Shown: positions 47,362 to 58,210 of the stretch, piece after piece | How the letters are laid out: each line of letters begins with the position of its first letter | How positions within the stretch are numbered: position 1 is the first letter of the stretch | Assembly (NCBI GenBank): GCA_965153455.1 | Contig: OZ234495.1 | Coordinates: 3,100,001 to 3,164,000 of the forward strand | Reading direction: 5' to 3' | DNA: 64,000 nucleotides | DNA from: Sphagnum compactum | Taxonomy: Eukaryota > Bryophyta > Sphagnopsida > Sphagnales | Made by a program: the position numbers and the translations under genes | Notes under the pieces: generated by a model | Database searches by the model: none | Seen by the model: the letters and a program-made list of their open reading frames with translations, nothing else | What the model was told of the DNA's origin: nothing

Positions 47362-48640
47362 GATTTCAAGATCTCTACGTATGGAGTGCCTTGTCTAGGT
47401 TGCGACCAAATTTGGGAGGAACTAGTTATGTATCCAGGATTGATTCCAGGTACCCTGCACGTAGCGATCACCAAAGTTGAAGTACGATTCCGGATGAACA
47501 ACGTCGTCCTGGTTGCGAATTCTTCCGAAGATCAGAACTAGACAGTGATATCGATCAAGATATATATCTAGATGCTCAAGCCTTAATTAATGATCCTCCA
47601 CTAGTACTGCAGTTAGCGTCCCAACAAAAGAGTGCTCAAATTCAGCACTTCTCCCGCACAAATCTTAATGATCAATATTCACGCTGTCTAGCTTGCACCC
47701 ACAAACAGTCCCAAATACATCTAACGGATTTCGCGTGTGTTCTAACTCCTAAAGACTAAAGTCTGCTGCTCCTTCATCAGCAGTCTAAGTTGAAGGGTTT
47801 CGTCTTCAAAAAGAAACACAGGTGCACAATCCTCTGTATTATCTGCAGCACCACTACTAACTAGCTACCGCTGGCTGCAGCGCGTGGAATTTTTTTTCCG
47901 AGATGATGGAATTATTTAAGGGATTTACACATGTGGGTGTACCGTTAATTGGATGATTGCAATCGATACCGTAATAAGGGTTCCGATCAGAATCTAAGTT
48001 CGCAAAGCAACTCCGGCCAACAACTGATATCACTGGTACCACAACATCCACAAAGAAAGTTTTCTTTTTCTTTTTCTCTTTTCCACAACAGCGATTACAA
48101 AGTACACACCCCCCCTCCCCCACGCGGCCACACACACAACGTACTCGTCTACCTTAGGCGGTTTCCGGGATTGTGCCTGACTCATGAGTCACGACAGGCA
48201 AAACCAAAAGGATGTATGACGGTACTTAATGTGATCGATGATGATGCACGAGTACCCACCTTAACGAGCTGTGTCCGGGACTCTGGTCGACTTTTTTTTC
48301 AACCCTTTTGGACGTCAACGCCGGCACGTTAAACCCGGGCCGGCTGTTGCAGGTGGGTTCCAACCGTCGAAAATCTTGTGCTTCACTTTTTTAATTTATT
48401 TTGGTTTCTCTCATTTCGCCACGCCTTTCTGGTGTCACCATTCGTTGACTCCTGCCACCAAAGGGGACTAGAATCTAGACTGATTTTTTTTTCTACCAGC
48501 TACTCAGGCTGCCAGCGACTAGACTAGTTTCTTTCAGGGACTTTAGGGACTGGTACCGGCTACGGGGGACAAGGGTGGGCCCAGCGGACTCTTTTTACTC
48601 GGGATTCGACCTGATTCCGCGACTCTTTATAGAGGGTGGA
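47362..48640 (-). promoter_or_regulatory. WRKY leader and promoter region
   Basis: This stretch is upstream of the WRKY gene. It contains a W-box core TTGACT (48445-48450, + strand), another core TTGAC on the minus strand (48314-48318), and the palindrome TGACTCATGAGTCA. A polypyrimidine tract lies at about 48054-48083. WRKY genes are commonly regulated by WRKYs through such cores, but isolated cores also occur by chance. Confidence 0.4.
48178..48191. promoter_or_regulatory. palindromic double bZIP (GCN4/AP-1-like) site
   Basis: TGACTCATGAGTCA is a perfect 14-base palindrome made of two TGA(C/G)TCA sites, flanked by GCC and ACGACAGGC. It lies about 0.8 kb before the WRKY start codon. Plant bZIP factors of the Opaque-2 type bind TGAGTCA. 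Whether it is used is unknown. Confidence 0.45.
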
Positions 48641-48989
48641 ATCTTTTTACATTTTCACAATAACTAACGTCAGTTCAACATAAGGTCATTTTTAAACTAC
48701 TTTTCCAGAGATAAATTTTCTAAATAAAATTATGAAAATTAAGCCTTGTTGAGAATTTGCTACATTTTCAAGATTTAAATCCTCTTTCACATCTTGAGAA
48801 TTATTTATAAAAATTTTAATTCCATATGAAAATGTAACTAAATTTATGTTTTTTTCATTGAAAAATAAGTCGAGATATTTATAGATGTGTGCCATTTCCC
48901 ATATTTATAAATAAACAATCTAAATGTATAGTAGTGATTATTCAATTTATAATTAGGTAGGAAAAATATAGCCTTTCAAGGCAGGGCCA

Positions 48990-49300
48990 CGGTCAGGGTT
49001 TTTTTCATTCAGTGTTGTGATGTTGTCAGAGTGGCAACCATCCACAAGTGGAAAGAGCCAAATTTGGCTACAGCTAAAAGAAGACCAGGACTCCAGTAGA
49101 CAATTTGTTTAGAATCGTGCCAGGTTTTGGTGCTCTCCAAGAACACATTGGCTAAATATGGCGACTTTCATGTTTTTCTGCTCACAATGTGGCGAACTAA
49201 AAAGGCATTGAAAAAGAATCTTGTGGCAGGGAGAAAACAATTGAAAAAGTGTCACGCAGATGCGAAATTTCGCACGAAACAATTTGGCTGAGCAGGATCC
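48990..49300 (+). mobile_element. short element with AGCCAAATTTGGCT palindrome, copy 2
   Basis: Begins GGTCAGGGTTTTTTTCATTC, then GTTGTGATGTTGTCAGAGTG, GCAACCATCCACAAGTGG and AGCCAAATTTGGCTACAG (49056-49073), and later AATATGGCGACTTT. It ends near AGCAGGATCC, a rough inverted partner of its start. Same order as in the copy at 57,938. Confidence 0.55.
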
Positions 49301-50690
49301 CGAGAAAATACCTCCAGAGGTCTTACGTGGGATTCCCGGTTCCAAGGGACTCGAGGAGTGTGGTAAGAAGCGACTCTTTCTTGTATTTCAAACGCTCCCT
49401 TGACTCTTCTCACATTCTTCTTTGTCACACAACACGCGGTTTACTTTGTTTCCAACGGCGGCTGCTGGCCCCACTTAAGTGAAAGTCCACGTTTCAAGCA
49501 GTTTTCCTCACGTTTCTGTCGTTTTTATGACCCTAGCGTGACTAAGGAAGGAGATCTCCAACACGTCCCCAAAGCGCTCAGAGTGAACCAGGAACCACCA
49601 GAACACCCTGCATGCAGGAATGAATCTTAATACAAGCAGAAAATAGTAACTACCAGTGTTGGGTTTCCCACAAAAATTGTCGTCTTGTTGACAAAAAAGA
49701 TTGGGATTTTTTTTTTACCTGGTATTAATTTGATTAATTTTGTCTATTTTTGGGGTTTTTCCCAATTTTAAAATTTTATAATATTGATTAAAAACTCTGG
49801 TGTTGGGAGGTTGTTTGATTTCTTTATAACCGAATCTAGTCTTTGCTTTTCTTAATTTAAAAAAAGATATCAAAGAATCTCTGAGTTTTTGGTTTTTTGA
49901 AAAATTTGGAATCAAAGAACTGAGTTTGGTCTTGAATCTTTGAAAATTTTCAGAACCAAAGATGTCGTGCATTGTGACAATGGCACTTACAATCATTGTT
50001 ATCCACAAATCTTAGACAAAAGAAGAGAAAACTTCTTACAAGGCACATCACATCAACCAACAAAATATTCTCACCTCCAACAAACGAGAATCCAAGGATA
50101 ACCATTCTTGCAAAAGAAAAATGAACTTGCATAAACCCATTTGCAAAACAAACATACAACACAAGAGATGCGTGATGTCAAATCCAAAAAACTAGATTGA
50201 GACACCCCTCCAAAAGACTTATATCCCCTTCCAAAAGTTCAAATGTTCTGAATCACATTCACATGAAACTAGTATAGGCTAATGTACCCTCCCTTGTAAG
50301 TAGGACGTAACCACCTAGACATATGTCTATTAAAACTTCTAATAATTATCATGTGTTATGATATCGATGCTTACAAACATGAAATTGTCCATAATTAATC
50401 ATAAAACAACAAAAACCTTCTTATAATATAGATAATGTAAATTGTCCCCTTGTTTGGGTTAAGGTCACCCTAAGTTAAATCGGAATGTTAAAATTCTTTT
50501 TGTAAATTTTCCAAAAATGAACATTTTGGTTTCAAAGTGAAAAGATTAGAGGTGAAGTGTAAATGTAAGCCCCATCATTAATTCCCTAATTGCAATTTCA
50601 AAACATTGTGTCAAGGTTTTTTTTTTCATTTTCTCTAAGTAAGGTTGTTGGCTACAATGGGCACTATTTGGTATGTCAAAGTGATATTTT
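49301..50690. other. intergenic DNA, no gene seen
   Basis: 49,300-49,630 is moderately G+C-rich with several GGGACTC/GGGATTC words, similar in style to 48,460-48,620; the rest is A/T-rich. No domain is recognisable. Confidence 0.4.
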
Positions 50691-50695
50691 GCCTC

Positions 50696-50723
50696 TTGGG
50701 GGAGGGGGGGGGGGGAGGGGGGT
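50696..50723 (+). repeat. long G-rich run
   Basis: GGGGGA, then G12-13, A, G6 and TG on the + strand. It could form a G-quadruplex, and its length is likely to vary. Confidence 0.8.
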
Positions 50724-50928
50724 GAATCCAATTAATTACACAAAGAATATTTATCTCTAGATGTACTATGAGAGGTAGTACATGTTCACAACCTTGTGAG
50801 AATTTGAAAGGTGTTGTAGGATCATGTGGCTACATTTTTCTTTGGATGTTGAATTTAGGGGGTTACTAGATTTTCCATATCATAAAATGAGGGCAATGTA
50901 TGTTTCAACATACTAGGTTTTTTGTTCA

Positions 50929-51032
50929 TTGAATGGTGTGAACAATAGCTTATTGACCTCTTGTCAACTTGGTATGCTTTCTAGCTATTGAATAATGTGA
51001 ATCAAAGCTTATTAAGCTATTATCAACTTGGG
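50929..51032. repeat. 59-bp direct duplication
   Basis: TTGAATGGTGTGAACAATAG with CTTATTGACCTCTTGTCAAC recurs 59 bases later as TTGAATAATGTGAATCAAAG with CTTATTAAGCTATTATCAAC, both followed by TTGG. Confidence 0.6.
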
Positions 51033-51039
51033 CTAAGCA

Positions 51040-52940
51040 AACAAAACTTACAAATGTTGTGCATACAATCAAAACCAATTCTTGCAACTTCTCCGGCCAA
51101 CAAAAGTTTTGATTAAACTTAACACAAAATCTCTTGGGTGCTAAGAAAACCAACTAAGCTTATCAATAGAGTTTGTGATTTCATTTTATTACAATAGTGG
51201 AAATTTAACTATTTGCAAAAAATTATAGTGAGACATGAAATCTAAAGTTTCTCATGGAGATAAATTTTCATCTTTAGTAAATAGGTGGCAAATATTTGAA
51301 ACAATACAAGAAGGCCATCAAAAAGTATGATGAATGTGTTGGAGTTCATTGCTTAGACAACTGTAGCTTTGACCTTAACTTGCCATTAAAAATATGATCT
51401 AATCTAGCATAACATAACAATGAAAATAATATTCCATTAATAGAAGTCTTATATTTGTGAAAGCAATAGCAATATCATGGCAACAACAATTGTAAGCAAA
51501 TTTTACACTCCACAAAAAACAAGAGGATTGTATAAATAGTCCATGTTTGCATATTTCAACAAACTTCACTTTACAAATAGAACAACTTGAAAGTACTCAT
51601 TGCAATCTAGTAAAATTGTTTTGAATAGGTGAGAAAGATCGCTACATTGAGTTATAGCCGGGTAAATGCACAATCAAGTGGCTCACTTTTGTAACATTAT
51701 AGTTTTTTTTTTCTTGGGTACCCTTTATTCAAATGCATATGGTGATTAATATATCTTTAGATTTACTAATTGGGACTTCGATCTAGATTAAACTTCATTA
51801 TGAAAAGAATTATGTAGTTATTTATTGATAAAAAAATTCATTTGCTAGTAATAATGGACTTTTGAAGTTGAAAAGTAAGAACTGGTCATCTAATTGGAAC
51901 ATCACAAAATGAAAAAAAATTATATTAATTCACATTCCAAATTTTGTTATTGGGACTCAATATATGATGAAAGACAAAATGAGAAACTTATGTCATGAAT
52001 CTTTTCTTTGAAAACCTTAACCATTTAATAGTTAGGGATTTTTGAATGGTTCAAATTTAACCATATTTTCATAAGTCCATATGAGTTGTAATTTTTGTTC
52101 ATTTTTTAATTTTTTTTTCTCAAAATCATATGTTTTTTGAAAGCTTTAGATGGGTCATTATTCATATGGACTTTGTGGGTTTTCTTTTTAGGATTTCCAA
52201 GTTAAAAAATAACATCAGCTACATTAAATATAATGTTTTTCATAGATTTGGGAAGGTTTATATGTGATTGAGCATGTATTGTTCAAATATTAAAATAATA
52301 TCATTTTTTAAAGCAATAATTGTGTCCATTTAAATCATTTTAAAAAATCTTGTTTGGATTCATAGGGATTATAATTTTTGCCATTTTTGAACCACTCAAT
52401 TGTGCATTCACTTAGCCACATATACACATGGATTAAAAAAAAAGATACTTGTAACCTAATTCAATTCAAATTTGTGGCATTTACAAAATTCCAATATTGA
52501 AACTATAACTTGGTATTTGAATGTCAAAGTTAAATATTATCTAGCAGGAGGTTTAATCCCCTATGTTTTCAATCACAAATATTAATGAACCAACCTATGA
52601 TATTCCTAAACATGTGATTGATTAAAAAATCCTATGGGCAGGATGTTTTTTAGGTCTATTTTCATCCATAAACATGAATAGCCTTATATGTCCCATTAAT
52701 CACAATAATCACCAAGTTATTACACCCCTAGAATATATTATGGTGCAATATAATAAAAATTTATATTTAAGTATGTATTAAAGTTATATTTAGAATATAT
52801 TGGAGATGTAATAGAGATACATTTGCACACATATTGTGCATATGTACATGTATATTGTTCATATATTCAATCTAAAAATTGATATTATTATAGCAAACAA
52901 AAGTTATAACAAGTGTGATAATAATAATAATAATAGTAAA
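51040..52940. other. AT-rich intergenic DNA, no gene seen
   Basis: Very A/T-rich sequence without recognisable coding or RNA features. A short ATAATAATAATAATA run lies at about 52918-52935. Confidence 0.45.
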
Positions 52941-53058
52941 AAAAAAAAGTTAGTGTAAGTGCCACATGGCCTAGGTGGTTTAGGCTTAAATGCCATGTAA
53001 ATTATGTTAGTTAGTACTTAAGCTAGGTGAATTAATATCATAGTAAGTTAAATTAATA

Positions 53059-53831
53059 GGGTGCAATCACAATCAAATGAGCCAATGGTGACAAAAGACT
53101 CAAGGACTGTAGTCCTTTTTGTGGTCATTTTCATTTTCTCATATAAAAGACTTTTGGGATGAAAACTTTTGCAATATGTTATTTAAAATACGTCACATTT
53201 TTTCAATACATCACATTTTTTGTATTATTTTTTCATAAATACCTAGTAAACCCAGATGCTACCAAATTCTGCGTTTCGTTTTGAAAAATTATCTTAATTT
53301 CAAATTGTATGAAAATATGTTAATTATTTAATGTTTTATTTTATTGTTTCATAAACTAAAACTTTGTTTTAAATGCCATGTACATTACACCCCATTTACA
53401 TGTACTAAAAGACTTTTGAAACTTTAAAATTTTATTCAATAAAGTTTCAATTTTAAAAAAAATTAAATTTCACAACTTCCAAATTGTGAGTGCTTTTTGA
53501 GTCTAGATCATCAATTAACATCATTTCAATTTTTTCTCATCAAAATTCCTTTATAAAGAGAGTCTTTAGCTTAATCATTTACAAAATTGACTGCTTTTGG
53601 TGCAATTGTTGTTCAAGTTCAAAGGTCTTTTATTAAAACCAAAACCCAATTTTTTTGGTCAATTTTTGCTTTGAATTTTTCAACATTCATATTAGTCATT
53701 TAGCACTACATTCCATGATTAACATGGCATTAAAGTGGCACCACAAAAATATATCTAACAAAATCACAATTTTATAGAGTTTTGGTGGTCGCCCAACATG
53801 TTTTTTGGCTCATTTGATTGTGACTGCACCC
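53059..53831. mobile_element. non-autonomous TIR transposon, copy 1 (773 bp)
   Basis: The ends are inverted repeats of 27 bases with one mismatch: 53059-53085 starts GGGTGCAATCACAATCAAAT and 53805-53831 is its complement apart from one base (GGGTGCAGTCACAATC when reversed). The body matches, in opposite orientation, the element at 62,915-63,683. No transposase frame exists inside. Target-site duplication is unclear (left flank AATTAATA, right flank AAAAAATA). It sits inside a tetranucleotide/CCACATGG repeat field present on both sides. Confidence 0.85.
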
Positions 53832-53864
53832 AAAAAATAGTTGTTAAACAAGTCTAAGTAATAA

Positions 53865-54000
53865 TTGGTGGGTGGTAAGTAAATTAAGCTAGGTATTTAC
53901 TATTAGTTGGTAGGTAATTAATACATTAAAAGTTAAGCTAAGTAGGTAGGTAGTAATTAAGTAAATAAGTAGTTAGGTAATTATTAATTGACCTACTAGG
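53865..54000. repeat. degenerate GTAG/TAAG tetranucleotide tract
   Basis: AAGTAGGTAGGTAGTAATTA and AAGTAAATAAGTAGTTAGGT, with related words, four-base period. Similar text (TTAGTTAGTACTTAAGCTAG) lies left of the TIR element at about 53008. Confidence 0.65.
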
Positions 54001-54014
54001 TACATGAACCTAAG

Positions 54015-54210
54015 CCTACCCAGAATGCCACATGGGATAAACCTAACCTAAGTGCCACATGGCATAGTCTATCTTAGGTGACATGCGGCATAACTTAACT
54101 TAGGTGCCACATTACATGACTTAGCCTCAATGGCATGTGGTTAAGGTTCATGTAAATGCCATGTGGCCTTGTTGATCATAAGTGTCACATGGCCTAACCT
54201 ACCTATTTAC
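54015..54210. repeat. 26-bp minisatellite with GCCACATGGC core, seven copies
   Basis: The core begins at 54027, 54054, 54080, 54106, 54132, 54158 and 54184, a spacing of 26-27 bases. Five copies carry variants of GCCACATGG(C); the copies at 54132 and 54158 read GGCATGTGG and GCCATGTGGC, the complement-like form. Spacers resemble CATAACTTAACTTAGGT. A pair of related cores stands alone at 52961 and 52992. Confidence 0.8.
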
Positions 54211-54793
54211 TTACCTAAGACTATCTACCTACATTTTATGTCACAAATCAACACATGGCAAATTGATAGGTTATCAAGACGATTATAATTATAGTCACAA
54301 ATTTGTGCTACATAAGCCATATTTATATAATTTAGTCAAAAGGTCTTTTTTATTTGTTGATAATGGATTTCATCCAAAATTTGATCTCATTGTTGACATC
54401 ATATTGTGTTTTATCAATATTGTGACCCATTTTAGGTGATTAATGTGAAAATAACTGCAAAACATCACTTGTGACTAAACAATAATTATACATAAGAGTC
54501 ACAAATTTTGATTTTTCTTCTAGTGTAAGACATAAGTACTAGCATACATCCCATCACTTCATGTCCCCAAATTATTTCCTTGCTAATATTTTAACATGTT
54601 GGAAGATCCATGTGTCCACTATGTTAAAATACAAATTGCTTTGATAAAAGGTTATAGACATCAAATAATAGAATAAAATCAATAGATATTCATTTGAAAC
54701 AATATTTTTTTATGCAAATAGAAACCATCCATTATCTTTTTCATTTTTTTGGGGTCAAAAGTTTGCAAATAATTAGCCAAAATATAAGAAATT

Positions 54794-54970
54794 TGGTTGA
54801 ATTTTACATTCAAAACAAAAAGGTTTCTTGAATTTTTGTAATTATTTTGTCGAATTTGGTTTTTGGTCCAACAATAAAGCTATGTTAGTTTGTTGTACCA
54901 AAAAACAAATTCGACAAAATAATTACAAAAATTCAAGAAACCTTTTTGTTTTGAATGTAAAATTCAACCA
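54794..54970. repeat. near-perfect 177-bp hairpin (80-bp inverted arms)
   Basis: The left arm 54794-54873 (starts TGGTTGAATTTTACATTCAA) and the reverse complement of the right arm 54891-54970 agree at 78 of 80 positions. The 17-base loop is ATAAAGCTATGTTAGTT. A transcript from either strand would fold into one long duplex. It has no open frame, and flanks show no clear target duplication. Confidence 0.95.
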
Positions 54971-54989
54971 CTAGTCATTAAACAATGCC

Positions 54990-56240
54990 ATAAAATAGGT
55001 TTGGGTAAATTGTGTGTGTGATTGAATGTTGTTTCAGTCACCATAAGGTTTAGGGGATCAAATGGTGCAAGTTTTGGTCACCTTAACCCAACCGCAAGTA
55101 GCTTGATTTGGACTTTGACCTAGGTTGATCATAATATGATGTGACATAGGGTTTTTTTTTTAGGAAATGTAAAATATCGCATAGGTGACGATCATTAATA
55201 CAAATTTGGTGCACTTATGGTGATAAGAAAAAGATTGAAACAAGAAATGCGGTGCACTTAATGGTTGCAACAATGTTTATACCATTACCTAATATGAAGT
55301 ATTGGCTACAAGATTAGTGAAAAAGGTGCTCAACTAGCAATGCCCTTTCAATCTCTCCTTAGTTAATTTCGCAAGGTCATTGTCACACTTTGCAATTTGA
55401 CGATAAATCGCCAATATAAAATAAATTGATGTGATGTGAGGTAATGTTGACATCCAAAAGGACACACAAACTTCATGATAACCCTAGATAGTTATGAATA
55501 CTATTTCAACAACAAAAATGAACCACATCTGCAACCTCAAACAACACAAGTGTAAATGAACAATGCATACCACACAAATTTTCATTTTTGTGAGCTTTAA
55601 ATTGAGATTTATGACAAACAAAAATGTAAAAATGTAAAAATATAAATATATAATATAGTTAGTCTTACATTTTAAGCAAGTTATTGCATTTGGTCGGTTC
55701 TATATAATTAGTATTATATAATCATTATCTTGAAATTTGTGCACTAGTTGAGCAAACTAATATTAGATTAATTGTATTTTTGTTTAGTTTGGGTGTAAGG
55801 AAGATGAAATTGGACTTGGTCTTAGACTGGACCAACTCTAAATTCTTTCTGAAGAGGATTGAAACTGAAAGTTTTAAAATTTTGAAAAGTGAGTCTCAAG
55901 ACCAAACTAAAGGCTCCATCAAAAACCCAAATAAATAAATAATTAAATAAAACTCAGATGGAAGGTTCCATTTGAAATCAAGAACTGTAAGAAGACTCGT
56001 TCACACTGGGCCAGTAATACCAAAACATTCAAATTGTTTTTGCCCTGAAGCAATACAAGTATTGATGGTGGAGAACAAGAACACTGGAGTGCACAAAAGC
56101 ATGCAACAATCTATAGATAGCTATGGACAGAAGTTGTTAAGGCTGTTTAGTATCTCCCATCTTAGGCCCACTTTAGACTAGGGTCCAGGCTCCAATTTCC
56201 TAAGAACCAATTTGGACTAATTTGACACAAATTGAATCCT
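54990..56240. other. intergenic DNA, no gene seen
   Basis: A/T-rich, without recognisable domain; frames such as 55972-56181 do not resemble known proteins. Confidence 0.4.
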
Positions 56241-56480
56241 TGAGTTGGACTGTACCTTGGTCCCTAGCCTGATTCTTGGTTCTCCAAATCAGGAGCTCTC
56301 CTTTTAGCACTATTTTTTGGTCCAAACCAATTGATTTTCCCTCCAAAACACTGACAGTAAGTAGCAAAGAATATTCAAAAAATAATTTCATAACTGGCTT
56401 ACAACCAAAATTGGCTATATTTTCTTCTGGATGATCACCACTTTGGCTACATCATGAATTTTTTTTAAACCAATGACCAG
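56240..56480 (-). mobile_element. short element of the TAGCCAAA family, copy 3
   Basis: On the minus strand: TTTAAAAAAAATTCATGATG, TAGCCAAAGTGGTGATCATC, CAGAAGAAAATATAGCCAAT, TTTGGTTGTAAG. The palindrome has decayed (TAGCCAATTTTGGTTG). Far end approximate. Confidence 0.5.
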
Positions 56481-56737
56481 ACTTCTTGACATGATCTCTG
56501 TGTTTGATGAGGTGTTACCATTGACTCTTGCCAATCTATTATTGTCAAACCTTTTTGCTTGCTTGTGTATTATGCAAACAGCCCTATCAGGCCCGTCTTT
56601 TGTTGCAAAATTACAAACAAATGTGAAAATCAAAATAAAAATCAAATATTGTGTCATATATTCCTTGTTTTTTTAGGCAAATTCTTCAAATTTAAAAATG
56701 AAAATGAAAATTATAATCACATTTTCACTTGGATTTG

Positions 56738-56775
56738 TTTTGGGGGGGGGATAGGGAGGAAGGGAGGCTCTGGGT
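56738..56775 (+). other. possible G-quadruplex run
   Basis: G10 followed by ATAGGGAGGAAGGGAGG gives several runs of three or more G within 35 bases on the + strand. Confidence 0.4.
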
Positions 56776-56859
56776 TGAGCATTTTCCTACATGATGTTAT
56801 ACACCCCATCAAACTTCAAGGGCTTGTGCTTCAAGGAAACACAACATTCTAATGATGTG

Positions 56860-57800
56860 AAATTAGGGTTGGTGAAATTAGGGTTGGTATTGTGTGGGTA
56901 TCTTCTACCTTGATATAATCATAAGACCATTCCAAAATGTTCGAGTGAAATCTTGGTAAATAAGAATAATCTTTTCTTCATCATGAATTTTTTTGGGATC
57001 TTACCCTTGGAAAAAAAACGATGTCATCCACCTTGCAACGCGACTAGAAAGAACTTAGTAATAGTAGTGAGATCAGATTGAAAATTATTAACAAGTGGTA
57101 AAAGTGCACACGACACTATTAGATCTCACAATTTGCATGCAGGTGACATTAGAAAGGCTATGGGTGAGATAGGTTCCTACCGTGAGAGGGACTAGCTTTT
57201 TTTCTTTTTTCTTTTTTCTTGTGAGCTGTAGACTTTTTGGCCTTCTTTAGCCTTCCTTTTTTTTATCTCCCCTGCCATGGCTTTTTATTGGATTTTTGTG
57301 AAGTTTTGAAAGTGCACATGTTAAAAGGGGTAGATGTTTGGTAATGATATAGTTAGAGTGAAAGACCCCATACTTTGGGGGGTCATAACTTCCACTTTAC
57401 ATAATAAAAGTCAATGTCCAGAAGCTTATTGAAACACTCAAAAATGAGTTACAAATTATTGTCAAATTTCATCACAAACCCATTGTTGACCGTGACACCA
57501 TTACCTATCTTTTGATACATTAAATGTTTGCTCATAAGTCTATTTACCCTAGTCAAGTATGAATCAAAACACTTTAATTCTTGCATTCTAAGAATGAATT
57601 TGACCTCAGAAAATTCTATTTAATACTTCAAAATCTCTACATTTTTTGAAATTTTAATTAAATAATACAAAAATACATATACTTTTTTTTACCCCAAAAG
57701 GGGTATATGATAATGAGGTACCTGTACCCTACCAAACAACCAAAAAAGTTTTGTATACCAGACCCTAACCTAATGGAAAATTTTCAGTATGAATATACCT
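56860..57800. other. intergenic DNA, no gene seen
   Basis: No recognisable coding, RNA or repeat feature. A small tandem GGGTTGGTGAAATTA / GGGTTGGTATT duplication lies at about 56867-56890. Confidence 0.4.
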
Positions 57801-57808
57801 TTACCGAA

Positions 57809-57811
<3 letters not shown>

Positions 57812-57844
<33 letters not shown>
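57812..57844. repeat. (AT)n microsatellite
   Basis: Thirty-three bases of uninterrupted alternating A and T. Shorter (AT)n runs occur at about 12622 and 60807. Confidence 0.95.
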
Positions 57845-57853
<9 letters not shown>

Positions 57854-57937
57854 TCATCACAATCATTATGAGGGTATGTTTTGACATCTTGACTAGTGCC
57901 CTATATCATCACAGATTTAGCCTAATTCCAAAAGCAC

Positions 57938-58210
57938 GATCAGGTTTTTTTTTATAAATTTTGTGAGGTAGCTGGATTGGTGATCATCCACAAGAAGACT
58001 TAGCCAAATTTGGCTACAGGGAGAAAAGTAAATTTAAAAATACAAACCTCATATAAGCAAGAACCTATGGTCTAAAGATGGAGATTTCAACTCTTTTTTC
58101 CCTAAAAACATGGCGACTTTTCCAAAAAAAACCTTTTGTACAACTCTCAACCCCTTTTTTTGCTAACCAAGTGTCAAAACTTCACCACCAAAACAAAAAA
58201 AGACCTGATC
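57938..58210 (+). mobile_element. 273-bp MITE of the TAGCCAAATTTGGCTA family, copy 4
   Basis: The start GATCAGGTTTTTTTTT and the end AAAAAAAGACCTGATC are inverted repeats. Inside are GGTGATCATCCACAAGAAGA, the perfect palindrome TAGCCAAATTTGGCTA (58001-58016) and AAACATGGCGACTTTTCC. This is the best preserved member and defines the family's limits. Confidence 0.7.
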
